DNA of 64,000 nt. Source: Hyphomicrobiales bacterium (GTDB lineage Bacteria; Pseudomonadota; Alphaproteobacteria; Rhizobiales; Aestuariivirgaceae). The DNA is taken from the NCBI GenBank assembly GCA_016185245.1, contig JACPNZ010000013.1, forward strand, positions 1 through 64,000. The letters run 5' to 3'. Shown piece by piece: positions 48,763 through 57,887 of this stretch. The notes beneath the pieces were generated by a model that made no database searches, was not told the origin of the DNA, and worked only from the letters and a program-made list of their open reading frames with translations. Position 1 is the first letter of the stretch; each line of letters opens with the position of its first letter. The position numbers were made by a program, and so were the translations under genes.

Positions 48763-50693
48763 CGCCGGTCCGCCAGGCCAATGAGCTCTTGCGCAAATAT
48801 GGAGCCGACGGCGTCGACGTCGAGGTGTTGAACCCGGACGCCCGCCACCACATCGGCGTCGGCCTCACCCATCCGATCAATGTGCATGTGAAGGGCTCGG
48901 CCGGCTATTTCTGCGCCGGCCTCACCGACGGACCACGCTTTATTGTCGACAACAATGTCGGCTGGGGCCTCGGCGACAACATGCTCGGCGGTTCCATTAT
49001 AGTGAACGGCAATGCCTCGGCCATTCCGGGTGTCGCTATCCGTGGCGCCGAGATCGTGGTCAAGGGCAACATCGGCTCGCGCGCCGGCCAGGTGATGAAG
49101 GCGGGAACCCTGCTCGCCTGCGGCAATGCCAATTTCATGGCGGGCTACATGATGTATGGCGGCCGCCTGATCATTCTCGGCCAGTCCGGCGAGAAGGTCG
49201 GCCAGGATATGACCGGCGGCAACATCTATGTGGCGGGCAAGCTCGCCGAAATGGGCACCGATGCCATGTTGACCGATCTGCCCGCCGCCGAACTCGACGA
49301 CATCCGCGCCTTCCTCGACAAGTACCAGATCGCCTTCAAGGGCACATTCCAGAAGATCGTCAATGCCGGCAAGAAGCTGCGCTATGCGAGGAACGAGCCG
49401 CGCCGGAGAGCCATTCCCTTTTTCGAGAGCTTCGCCGACAACGCCTACTGGAACGCCAAGGTTCAAGAAGACATCCACATCAAGTCACAGATCGGCCGCT
49501 ACCGCATCCGGGGCTATGGTGCCGCCCGCGCCATGCCGCATATTTCCGATCTGGCTTTCAGGAAGGATATTTCGATCGGCGCCGGCAGCGATCCCGATGT
49601 CATCTGCAAGGTGCACATGAAGACCGAGATCGGCGGCCGCAGCGGCGCCAATCCGTTGAAGCTGTCGATGCCGGTGATGATCGCCCCCATGTCCTATGGG
49701 GCCCTGTCGAAATCGGCGAAGCTCGCCTTGGCCATCGCCTCGAGGCTTTCCGGCACCTCCGAGAACACCGGCGAGGGCGGCATGTCTAAGGAGCAGCGGG
49801 CCGAAGCCAACCAGATCATCTACCAGTGCCTGGCCGGCCGCCTGGGCTGGAACATCCACGACATGCGCCAGGCCAACGGACTTGAAATCTACATCAGCCA
49901 GGGCGCCAAGCCGGGCCTCGGCGGCCAGTTGATGGCCAAGAAGGTGACGCCCGAGATCGCCCGCATCCGCGGCATTCCGGCCGGCATCGATCTGCGCTCG
50001 CCGTCGCGCCACCCGGACGTGCTCGGCGCCGACGACCTGGTGATCAAGGTCGAGGAGTTTCGCGAGGCGACCGGCTATCGCATTCCGGTGTCGGTCAAGC
50101 TCGGCGCGGGACGGGTGCGCGACGACATCAAGATCGCCTGGAAGGACGGTTTCGACTTCGTCGAGTTGGACGGCATGCAGGGTTCGACCGGGGCGGCCGG
50201 CAATGAGGTTCTGGAATTCGTCGGCATCCCGACGCTGTCGGCCATTCAGGAGGCCCGCGATGCGCTGACCGAGGTTGGCGGCCTCGACATGCCGATCGTG
50301 CTGATGGGCGGCATCAAGGACGGCATCGACACGGTGAAGGCCCTGGCGCTTGGGGCCCACGCGGTGGCGATGGGGACCTCGGCGATCATCGCCGGCGGCT
50401 GCATCGCCTGTCTCCAGTGCCATGTCGGCACCTGTGTCACCGGCATCGCCACCCAGGACCCGGAACACGAGAAGCGCTACAACATCCCGGCCGAGGCCCA
50501 GAACATCCATCACTTCCTTGAGTCGGTGCGCTGGCAGATCGCCGCCGTCACCCATGCCCTGGGCTATTCCGATCCCCATGAGGTGAGCCGCGACGATCTC
50601 GTCGCGCTGACGCCGGAAGCCGCCGCCATCACCCGGCTTCCCTACGCTCCGGAATACCGCGAGCGGCAGCCGGATCTGCGCAAGGCCTCATAG
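48738..50693 (+). CDS. GXGXG domain + FMN-binding glutamate-synthase-like fusion (GlxC-GlxD / MgsB-MgsC-like)
   Basis: GXGXG repeats (MLGGSIIVNGNASAIPGVAIRGAEIVVKGNIGSRAG) then APMSYGALSKSAKLALA, TGEGGMSKEQRAEANQIIYQ, CIACLQCHVGTC. Confidence 0.88.
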   Translation: MATIDLSLTPVRQANELLRKYGADGVDVEVLNPDARHHIGVGLTHPINVHVKGSAGYFCAGLTDGPRFIVDNNVGWGLGDNMLGGSIIVNGNASAIPGVAIRGAEIVVKGNIGSRAGQVMKAGTLLACGNANFMAGYMMYGGRLIILGQSGEKVGQDMTGGNIYVAGKLAEMGTDAMLTDLPAAELDDIRAFLDKYQIAFKGTFQKIVNAGKKLRYARNEPRRRAIPFFESFADNAYWNAKVQEDIHIKSQIGRYRIRGYGAARAMPHISDLAFRKDISIGAGSDPDVICKVHMKTEIGGRSGANPLKLSMPVMIAPMSYGALSKSAKLALAIASRLSGTSENTGEGGMSKEQRAEANQIIYQCLAGRLGWNIHDMRQANGLEIYISQGAKPGLGGQLMAKKVTPEIARIRGIPAGIDLRSPSRHPDVLGADDLVIKVEEFREATGYRIPVSVKLGAGRVRDDIKIAWKDGFDFVELDGMQGSTGAAGNEVLEFVGIPTLSAIQEARDALTEVGGLDMPIVLMGGIKDGIDTVKALALGAHAVAMGTSAIIAGGCIACLQCHVGTCVTGIATQDPEHEKRYNIPAEAQNIHHFLESVRWQIAAVTHALGYSDPHEVSRDDLVALTPEAAAITRLPYAPEYRERQPDLRKAS

Positions 50694-53249
50694 ATGAGTT
50701 CCAACGTCATTACCGTCTACGACATCAACCGGGTGCGTCCGCCCAAGGCGCCGGGCCGCGACGATACGGCCGACCCGCATTTCGTGCCCGCACCCTGCCA
50801 GGTGGCCTGTCCGGTCGGCACCGATGCGCCCTCCTATATCGGCTTCATCTGGGAAGAGAAATACGCCGAGGCCTTCGAGGCGATCACCGCCACCAATCCG
50901 TTCTCCTCGATCTGCGGCAGGGTTTGCGATGCGCCCTGCGAGCCCGCCTGCCGCCGCGCCGACAGCGATGGCCCGATCGCCATCCGCAATCTGAAGCGCT
51001 ATGTCATGGACAAGCTCGGCAAGGACCATCATTTGCCAGCGGTCCAGGTCACCCGCAAGGAGACCGTCGCCGTCGTCGGCGCCGGCCCCGCCGGCCTCAC
51101 CGCCGCCCACGATCTCGCCGAGGCGGGCTTCGAGGTCCATGTCTACGAGATGATGGACAAGCCTGGCGGCATGATGGTGTGGGGTATTCCCGCCTTCCGC
51201 CTGCCGCCGGGCATCATCGAAGAGGACATGCAGCGCCTGTTCGACCATTGCCCGGGCATCAAGCTCCATTGCGGCGTCGCACTCGGCAAGGACGTGACCC
51301 TTGACCAATTGAAGACCCGCCACGCGGCGGTGCTGCTGACCATCGGCTCCTGGTGGGGCAAGCCGATGGGGATCGCCGGCGAGACCCACCCCAACGTGGT
51401 CGATGGCGTCGGCTTTCTCCGCCGCATCAATGCCGGCGAACGGCCGATCTTGCCCGAGAAAGTTCTGGTGGTGGGCGGCGGTGACGTCGCCATGGATGCC
51501 TGCCGGGCGGCTCTCCGCCTGCCCGGCGTCAAAGAGGTGAAGGTCGTCTACCGCCGCGGCCCCAAGGAAATTCCGGCCCGCAAGGAGGAACTGAAGCAGG
51601 CGATCGAGGAAAACATCGAGATCGTCTACAACACCCTGCCGGTCTCGGTGGTGAATGACGGGGGCCGCTTCGCGCTGCGCTGTGTCGAGACCCGCATGGG
51701 TGCTCCCGGCCCCGACGGCCGCCGCAAGCCGGAAACCGTTCAAGGTTCCGAGCGCGACTTCGACTGCGGCATGGTGATCATGGCGGTCGGCCAGAAGGCC
51801 GAGCTGGCGGAACTCGAAAAGGCCGGGCTGATGGCCGGCGACCGGGTGAAGACCGACTGGAACTCCATGCGCACCGCCGATCCAAAGATTTTTGCCGCCG
51901 GCGACGGCGCCTTCGGCGGCTCGACCATCGTCATGGCGATGATGCACGGCCACCGCGCCGCCCACTATGTGAAGGCCCATCTCGACGGCATCACGGAGCC
52001 GCTCGCCTATCGCACCCCCTACCGCACCCGCCATGTGGCCGCCGCCCAGGACATCAACTGGGAAATCTTCCCGCGCCGCGAACAGAAATTCAACGGGCTC
52101 GGCGCCAATCCTGTGGCCTTCCCGGAAATCGAGATGACCTATGACGACAAGACCGCCAAGGAAGAGGCGGCCCGCTGCTACCGCTGCGACGCCGAGACGG
52201 GCTCCGCCGACTATTCGGTGAGAGCCCGTGAGGACATCTTCGTCATGGCCCGCACCCCGGTCAGCGATCTTCGCACCCAGGCGGCGATCCTGCAGAAGCA
52301 CCTCAAGCCCAAGGACAATCCCTTCCCGGCAAATCACCATGCCTCGTTCGAGGACCTGGTGTTCCTGCCGGCCAATCTGTCGCGGCTGGTGATCGATCCC
52401 TATCGCGATGCCTGTAATGTGGCGACCGACCTGGCCTCCAGCGTCAAGCTCGACATTCCGGTGATCGCCGCCGGGCTCGATGCCCTGCCGGCAGATACCA
52501 AGCCCGCCCTTGGTGCAGCGCTTGCCAAAGTCGGCTCGGCCTATTTGGGGCGCGATGCCCTTCCCGGAAGCACCGCACCCTGGCTGCAGCTCATCGTTCT
52601 CGGCGAAGACAGGCCGGAGGCCGCTGCCGCCGCTCATGTTTATGTCCAGCCTGCGGGCTTCACGCCCTTCAAGGTGGAAAGACAGCCCGGCAAGCTCGTG
52701 GGTCTGGCGGCGCGCGCCAGTGAACTGGAGAAGGCCATTCCCTTCGCCCTGGAGAGGGGCTTCGACCTGATGCTGCTCGATGGCTCGGCCGGGATCGCGA
52801 CCGGCTGGCCGGAGCTCAAGGGCCATCCGGATTTCACCGTGCTGCGCGATGCCATGCGCATCCTCCGCCGCATGAACCGCGAGGAAGATATCGACTTTAT
52901 CTATTTCGGCGGCGTGCGCTCCGGCACCGACGTGGCCAAGCTCCTCGGCCTCGGCGCCAAGGCCGGCTGCATCGGCATGACCATGGCCCTGGCGCTCGGC
53001 GGCGAACTCGGCCCCGATGGGCTGCAGTTCTTCGGCGACCGCTCGCCCGACGAGCGCATCGATGCGGCGGCCTCGATCATCAACGCCATGTCGGCGGAAG
53101 CCTCGATCATGGCCCGCTGCACCGGCAAGACCGACGTGCGCAACATCGAGCCGGAAGATTTGCGGTCGATCACGCTGGCCAGCGCCCGGGCCTTCGGCGT
53201 GCCCCTGGCGGGCGCCAAGCGCGGCACGGTCATCGAAGCGGCCGAGTGA
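50694..53249 (+). CDS. GltD-like FAD/Fe-S oxidoreductase with an extra barrel-like C-terminal region
   Basis: CQVACPVGTDAPSYIG...SICGRVCDAPCEPACRR (Fe-S), VAVVGAGPAGLTAAHDLAEAGFEVHVYE (FAD); C-terminal IYFGGVRSGTDVAKLLGLGAKAGCIGM. Confidence 0.85.
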   Translation: MSSNVITVYDINRVRPPKAPGRDDTADPHFVPAPCQVACPVGTDAPSYIGFIWEEKYAEAFEAITATNPFSSICGRVCDAPCEPACRRADSDGPIAIRNLKRYVMDKLGKDHHLPAVQVTRKETVAVVGAGPAGLTAAHDLAEAGFEVHVYEMMDKPGGMMVWGIPAFRLPPGIIEEDMQRLFDHCPGIKLHCGVALGKDVTLDQLKTRHAAVLLTIGSWWGKPMGIAGETHPNVVDGVGFLRRINAGERPILPEKVLVVGGGDVAMDACRAALRLPGVKEVKVVYRRGPKEIPARKEELKQAIEENIEIVYNTLPVSVVNDGGRFALRCVETRMGAPGPDGRRKPETVQGSERDFDCGMVIMAVGQKAELAELEKAGLMAGDRVKTDWNSMRTADPKIFAAGDGAFGGSTIVMAMMHGHRAAHYVKAHLDGITEPLAYRTPYRTRHVAAAQDINWEIFPRREQKFNGLGANPVAFPEIEMTYDDKTAKEEAARCYRCDAETGSADYSVRAREDIFVMARTPVSDLRTQAAILQKHLKPKDNPFPANHHASFEDLVFLPANLSRLVIDPYRDACNVATDLASSVKLDIPVIAAGLDALPADTKPALGAALAKVGSAYLGRDALPGSTAPWLQLIVLGEDRPEAAAAAHVYVQPAGFTPFKVERQPGKLVGLAARASELEKAIPFALERGFDLMLLDGSAGIATGWPELKGHPDFTVLRDAMRILRRMNREEDIDFIYFGGVRSGTDVAKLLGLGAKAGCIGMTMALALGGELGPDGLQFFGDRSPDERIDAAASIINAMSAEASIMARCTGKTDVRNIEPEDLRSITLASARAFGVPLAGAKRGTVIEAAE

Positions 53250-53557
53250 GCCGTTTGTCTTCTCGCCGCGATAGCGGGACGAGGACACAAGGCCAACACG
53301 TCAAGACACATTCTGCTCCAGATGTAGGGCCGGTCAGCCGCGATCGTGCCAGTGCTCAGACAAGATCGCCCCGATCACTCGGGGCGGGCCAAGGCCGACA
53401 CCGTATTTCGCCATCTTTGCGGGTGGCGGCGGGCGCACAAATCAGTCGCTTCGGGAATCCTCATCCGATTCAGTCAAAAACAGGCGTGCTCCAGAATAGC
53501 AACGACAGCTGGCGCTCTAGGAATCAGGCCAGACCGCAATCTTCATATGGCAAGTCA

Positions 53558-54439
53558 CTAACGCCGCCGCTCCAGCAGGCTGAAAAAGACGACAGTCATT
53601 GCGAGCACGACGAGCAGAAGGACGAACGATGCGGCTGACCCCTCGTTCAATGAAAGACCGAGGAAGGCACGGCGATAGGCGAAGAAACTAAGAACCTCCG
53701 TCGAGGTTCCGGGCCCGCCCTTGGTCAGCACATAGGGCAGGTCATAGGTGCGGAATTCATTGATGAGCTGGATCACCACCGTAATCATGGCCACGGGTCT
53801 CAACATGGGCAAGGTAATATACCAGAATTGCTGCAGACTGCTGGCGCCGTCAACTTCGGCCGCCTCGTAAGGGTCCTGCGGGAGGGCGGCCAGCCCTGCG
53901 GCCAGGATGAGAACCACGAAGGACATCTGCTGCCAGATGTCGATCGCCGCCATCGTCCACAGTGCAAGTGCCGGAGATCCGAGCCAATCGACGCGGGGCA
54001 GGCCACCCACTTCCAGCAGATGATTGGCAATGCCGAGATTGGGCTGCAGCAGCATGCGCCAGATGAGCGACACGCTGACGGGCGACATCGCCATTGGGAT
54101 TGTCAGGATCGCGAAATAGATGGGCTTGGTCCGGACCGTGCGATTGAGCAACAGGGCGATGCCGAGACCGATCAAAAATTCCCCGGCAACCGTTACAACG
54201 GAATAGACCACGGTGAGCCGTGTCGCGTCCCAGAAGCGCTGGTCGCCCATCACGGACGCGAAATTGGCGAGACCGATGAATGGGCTTAGTTCGGGATGGA
54301 GAAGTGTCTGGGATGAAAAGGCGAGTAGGGCCGCATAGATCAACGGGAAGCCCATCACGATGGCCAGCGCCGAGAAACCCGGAAGAGCGAAAGCCCAGCC
54401 GGTTTTCCATTCGCGATCGAGATTGGCGATCCATTGCAT
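53558..54439 (-). CDS. Sugar-type ABC permease (MalF/UgpA family)
   Basis: GLANFASVMGDQRFWDA; DPYEAAEVDGASSLQQFWYITLPMLRPVAMITVVIQLINEFRTYDLPYVLTKGGPG. Confidence 0.9.
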   Translation of the reverse strand: MQWIANLDREWKTGWAFALPGFSALAIVMGFPLIYAALLAFSSQTLLHPELSPFIGLANFASVMGDQRFWDATRLTVVYSVVTVAGEFLIGLGIALLLNRTVRTKPIYFAILTIPMAMSPVSVSLIWRMLLQPNLGIANHLLEVGGLPRVDWLGSPALALWTMAAIDIWQQMSFVVLILAAGLAALPQDPYEAAEVDGASSLQQFWYITLPMLRPVAMITVVIQLINEFRTYDLPYVLTKGGPGTSTEVLSFFAYRRAFLGLSLNEGSAASFVLLLVVLAMTVVFFSLLERRR

Positions 54440-54474
54440 CTCGGTAGTTTCCGGCCCTTGCCTGTGCGGTGGAT

Positions 54475-54502
54475 GACGCGCCCAGCCGATGCCGGGCGCG
54501 TC
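54475..54502 (-). other. Intra-operonic stem-loop 3' of the substrate-binding-protein gene
   Basis: GACGCGCCC-agccgatgcc-GGGCGCGTC, 9-bp perfect stem between SBP stop and downstream permease. Confidence 0.65.
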
Positions 54503-54513
54503 TTGTTGGTGAC

Positions 54514-55794
54514 TTACTTCTTCATCAGGTCTTCAAGACCCTTGGCCGCCGCCTTGAGTGCATCTTCCGATTTCGCCTGACCGCCCGCCGCCAGCGACAG
54601 CTGGGCACCCAGCGTGTCCTCGTACTGGGCGGAGTAGGTGAAGATCGGGAATGACTTGCCGCCGGAGACGATGTCCATGGCCGACTTGTAATAGGGATAC
54701 TTGGCGAGGACTTCGGCGTTTTCATAGACGTCGGCGCGCACCGGAGCGTGCCCCTTCAGCGCGCGCTGCACCGAGATTTCCTTGCTCTGCACCCACTGCA
54801 TGAAGGTCCAGGCCGCGGCCTGGGATTCAGCAGAGGTGTTTTTCGGAATGCCCCAGCCCCAGCCGCCGCTTTCGCCGCTGCCTCCCGGCATCGGGGCCAG
54901 CGTCACCTTGCCGGCCGCCTTCGGACACTTTGCGGCATTATCGATCTGCGGCAGCATCCACCAGTAGGTGACCATGCTGAAGGCCTCGCCGCTGCACATC
55001 AGCCGCAGCGTGTCGTCGAGCGTCGCCGAGAGCGCGCCCTGCTGGGCGCCGTTCTGGATATTGTCGACATAGAGGTCGAGCGCCTTCTTGCCCTCGGCGC
55101 TGTCGAGCGTCACCTTGCCGCTGCCATCGACATAGGAGCCGCCGGCGGAGAACAGGTAGTTCGAGAATTCCATGCTGTTTGGATCGCCACGTTGGCCCTG
55201 CATGGCCGCACCCGCCACGCCGGCATTTGCCTTCATGAACTTGGCGATCTGCACATATTCCTCAAGCGTCTTGGGCGGCGCCAGATCGGTCTTGAACTGC
55301 GCCTTGTAGGAGTCCTTCAGCTTGGCGTCGTTCAGCAGGTCGGTGCGGTAGATCAGACCCATGGAATAATTGTACATGGGCAGCAGCTTGGTATCCGAAG
55401 CCGTGCCGCCGAGCAGCGTGAAGGTCGAGGGGATGAACGCCGAGGTATCGTACTTCGACTGCTCGATCAGCGGCTTGAGGTCGACGAGCCAGCCGGCCTT
55501 GGGAAACTCGCCGGCCCACAGGAAGTCCACTTCCAGCAGATTGTAGAAGCTTTCGGGTGCGGTCAGCTGCGCCACCAGCTTGTCATGCATGTCGCCATAG
55601 CCGATCTTTTCGAATTCGACATGGATGCCAGTCTGCTTTTCGAAATCCGGCAGCATGGATTCGATGATCTGGGTTTCCGGTACGTCCTCCATTAGGGCGC
55701 GCAGGGTAACGCCATCGGCGCGGGCCATGCCCGTCATTGCGATCAATGCACCGAGGCTTGCCCCGGCAAGAAGTTTGTAAGTGCGAAGCATCAT
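54514..55794 (-). CDS. Sugar-type ABC substrate-binding protein
   Basis: Signal peptide; IIESMLPDFEKQTGIHVEFEKIGYGDMHDKLVAQL, GWGWGIPKNTSAESQAAAWTFMQWVQSKE. Confidence 0.92.
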   Translation of the reverse strand: MMLRTYKLLAGASLGALIAMTGMARADGVTLRALMEDVPETQIIESMLPDFEKQTGIHVEFEKIGYGDMHDKLVAQLTAPESFYNLLEVDFLWAGEFPKAGWLVDLKPLIEQSKYDTSAFIPSTFTLLGGTASDTKLLPMYNYSMGLIYRTDLLNDAKLKDSYKAQFKTDLAPPKTLEEYVQIAKFMKANAGVAGAAMQGQRGDPNSMEFSNYLFSAGGSYVDGSGKVTLDSAEGKKALDLYVDNIQNGAQQGALSATLDDTLRLMCSGEAFSMVTYWWMLPQIDNAAKCPKAAGKVTLAPMPGGSGESGGWGWGIPKNTSAESQAAAWTFMQWVQSKEISVQRALKGHAPVRADVYENAEVLAKYPYYKSAMDIVSGGKSFPIFTYSAQYEDTLGAQLSLAAGGQAKSEDALKAAAKGLEDLMKK

Positions 55795-55861
55795 GTCCTC
55801 CTGTTTGAACTCTGTTCTGGTTGAACCGTTTCATGGCCCCGATTCCGGGCTATCCGGACTC

Positions 55862-56662
55862 TCATTTGACACTCCCGAATGTGAGTCCCTGGATGATGAA
55901 GCGCTGGATGAAGCGCGATGCGATGACCAGCGGTAGGATGGCGAGCACCACGCCCGCCGATACCTTGCCGATCTGAACGCCGTTGGAGGTTTGCAAGGCC
56001 GCGAGCGCTACCGGAATGGTGGATGTCCTGGGCCCGCTCAGCACCAGTGCAAAGAGAAACTCGTTCCATGACAGGATGAAGCCCAGGACGCCTGCGGCCG
56101 CGAGGCCCGGCAGCGACACCGGCAGCACGATGCGCCAGAAGGCCCCCCAGGCCGTGGTGCCGTCGGTCATGGCGGCCCATTCGAGATCGACCGGAATGCC
56201 TTTGAAAAATCCCATCAGGATCCACGAGAGGAACGGCAGGTTGAGGGCGGAATAGACGATGACGAGGCCGGTCAGCGAATTGGTGAGCCCGACGCCGCGC
56301 AGGATCGCGAAGGCGGGCAGCACCAGGGCCACCGGCGGCAGCATCTGCGTCGCCAGCACCAGGAAGCGGGCAAAGCGGCCGCCGGTCTGGAAGCGCGCGA
56401 AGGCATAGCCGGTGGTGGCGGCGAAGGGCAGAGCCAGCAAGACCGAACCGACCGAGACGATGATGCTGTTCAGGTAGAATGTGCCGAAATGGTTCTTGGC
56501 AAACAGGTCGGCGTAGTTGCCGGTGGTGAAGGCCGGCATGAGGTCGGTGCTGTAGGACAGGCTTTCCGGAACCAGACTGGTGCGCAGCACCCACAGCGGC
56601 GGCAGCAGGATCACCGCGACGGCGAGGAGCAGGCCGAAATGCAGTCCGAACTTGCGCATCAC
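55862..56662 (-). CDS. Sugar-type ABC permease (MalG/UgpE family)
   Basis: EWAAMTDGTTAWGAFWRIVLPVSLPGLAAAGVLGFILSWNEFLFALVLSG. Confidence 0.92.
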   Translation of the reverse strand: MMRKFGLHFGLLLAVAVILLPPLWVLRTSLVPESLSYSTDLMPAFTTGNYADLFAKNHFGTFYLNSIIVSVGSVLLALPFAATTGYAFARFQTGGRFARFLVLATQMLPPVALVLPAFAILRGVGLTNSLTGLVIVYSALNLPFLSWILMGFFKGIPVDLEWAAMTDGTTAWGAFWRIVLPVSLPGLAAAGVLGFILSWNEFLFALVLSGPRTSTIPVALAALQTSNGVQIGKVSAGVVLAILPLVIASRFIQRFIIQGLTFGSVK

Positions 56663-56678
56663 CCCTCCCTTCCGCCGG

Positions 56679-57818
56679 TCATGGCGCGATCCGCGTGACC
56701 GGCAGCGGCGGCCGGGCTATCACCTTTGTGGTCTCGACATCGAACAGGTGCATGGGCCGCGCATCGACGTACAGCGTGACCGACGATCCGATGGCCGCAC
56801 GGAAATGCCGGGTGAGGCGCGCGGCGATCTCGATGGGGCGCGTCTGGCCCAGTTGTCCGATCAGGATGTTTTCCGGCCCCAGCGCCTCGATGGCGACGAC
56901 CTTGACGGTGACCGGATGATAATGTGGCTCCTGCGGGCTCTCGTAGAAATCCTCGCTGCGCACGCCGAAGATGACCGGCTTGCCGGCATATCCGGCATAG
57001 GCGGCGCGATGCATGTCCGGCACCGGGAAGATCTCGTCGCAGGCCTTCACGCTGAGCGCGCCGCCGCCTGCTTCCACCAGCTCACCCGCAATCAGGTTCA
57101 TCGGCGGGCTGGCGAGGAACTTCGCCACGAAGGTATCCGCCGGATTGGCGTAGACCTCGAGCGGCGCCCCGGCCTGGATGAGCCGGCCCTCGCGCATGAT
57201 GCAGATGCGATCGCCCATGGTCATGGCTTCGACCTGATCGTGGGTGACATGGACGGTGGTGCGGCCGAGGCGCCGGTGCAGCTTCACCAGTTCAAGGCGC
57301 ATCTCGGCACGGAGCTGCGCATCGAGGTTGGACAGGGGTTCGTCGAGCAGGAAGGCCTGGGGGTCGCGGACGATGGCGCGTCCCAAGGCCACGCGCTGGC
57401 GCTGGCCGCCCGAGAGGGCCCCGGGCTTGCGGTCGAGAAGTCCGGTCAGGCCCAGCAACTCGACAGCCTCCTGTACCTTCGTCTCGATCTCGGCGGCGGC
57501 GGCTCCGCGCATCTTGATGCCGAACGCCATGTTCTGCCACACCGTCATGTGAGGATAGAGGGCATAGCTTTGGAAGACCACCGCGATATTGCGGTCGCGC
57601 GGCGCCACATTGTTCACCAGCTGGCCGGCGATCCGCACTTCGCCGCTGGAAATTCCTTCAAGCCCGGCGATGGTGCGGAGCAGCGTGGACTTGCCGCAGC
57701 CGGAAGGCCCGAGGAAGATGATGAACTCGCCGTCCTCGATCCTGAGATCGACGTCGCGCACGCCGACGATCCCGTTGGCGTAGAGCTTCGAGACCCGGCT
57801 CAGCTCAATCGATGCCAT
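56679..57818 (-). CDS. Sugar-type ABC ATP-binding protein (UgpC/MsmK family)
   Basis: LGPSGCGKSTLLRTIAGLEGISSGEVRIAG, GALSGGQRQRVALGRAIVRDPQAFLLDEPLSNLDAQLR. Confidence 0.93.
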   Translation of the reverse strand: MASIELSRVSKLYANGIVGVRDVDLRIEDGEFIIFLGPSGCGKSTLLRTIAGLEGISSGEVRIAGQLVNNVAPRDRNIAVVFQSYALYPHMTVWQNMAFGIKMRGAAAAEIETKVQEAVELLGLTGLLDRKPGALSGGQRQRVALGRAIVRDPQAFLLDEPLSNLDAQLRAEMRLELVKLHRRLGRTTVHVTHDQVEAMTMGDRICIMREGRLIQAGAPLEVYANPADTFVAKFLASPPMNLIAGELVEAGGGALSVKACDEIFPVPDMHRAAYAGYAGKPVIFGVRSEDFYESPQEPHYHPVTVKVVAIEALGPENILIGQLGQTRPIEIAARLTRHFRAAIGSSVTLYVDARPMHLFDVETTKVIARPPLPVTRIAP

Positions 57819-57844
57819 GTCCCAATCCCAAAGACTCCAGAACC

Positions 57845-57870
57845 AAATTCAAACATTATCGAACATAATG
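57845..57870. promoter_or_regulatory. Candidate DeoR operator: aaattcaaac overlapping CATTAT-CGAAC-ATAATG
   Basis: 10-mer is the reverse complement of gtttgaattt found at 58754; followed by a perfect 6-5-6 inverted repeat. Confidence 0.45.
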
Positions 57871-57887
57871 GAAAGTATCCGTCCGTG

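Noticed and set aside
50688-53288. 866-aa minus-strand ORF opposite the GltD-like gene
   Set aside because: G/H/A/R-rich shadow ORF with no domain; the plus-strand frame has clear FAD and Fe-S motifs
53250-53557. ~300-bp gap after the GltD-like gene checked for an ncRNA or small gene
   Set aside because: Only weak overlapping ORFs and no convincing structure or motif
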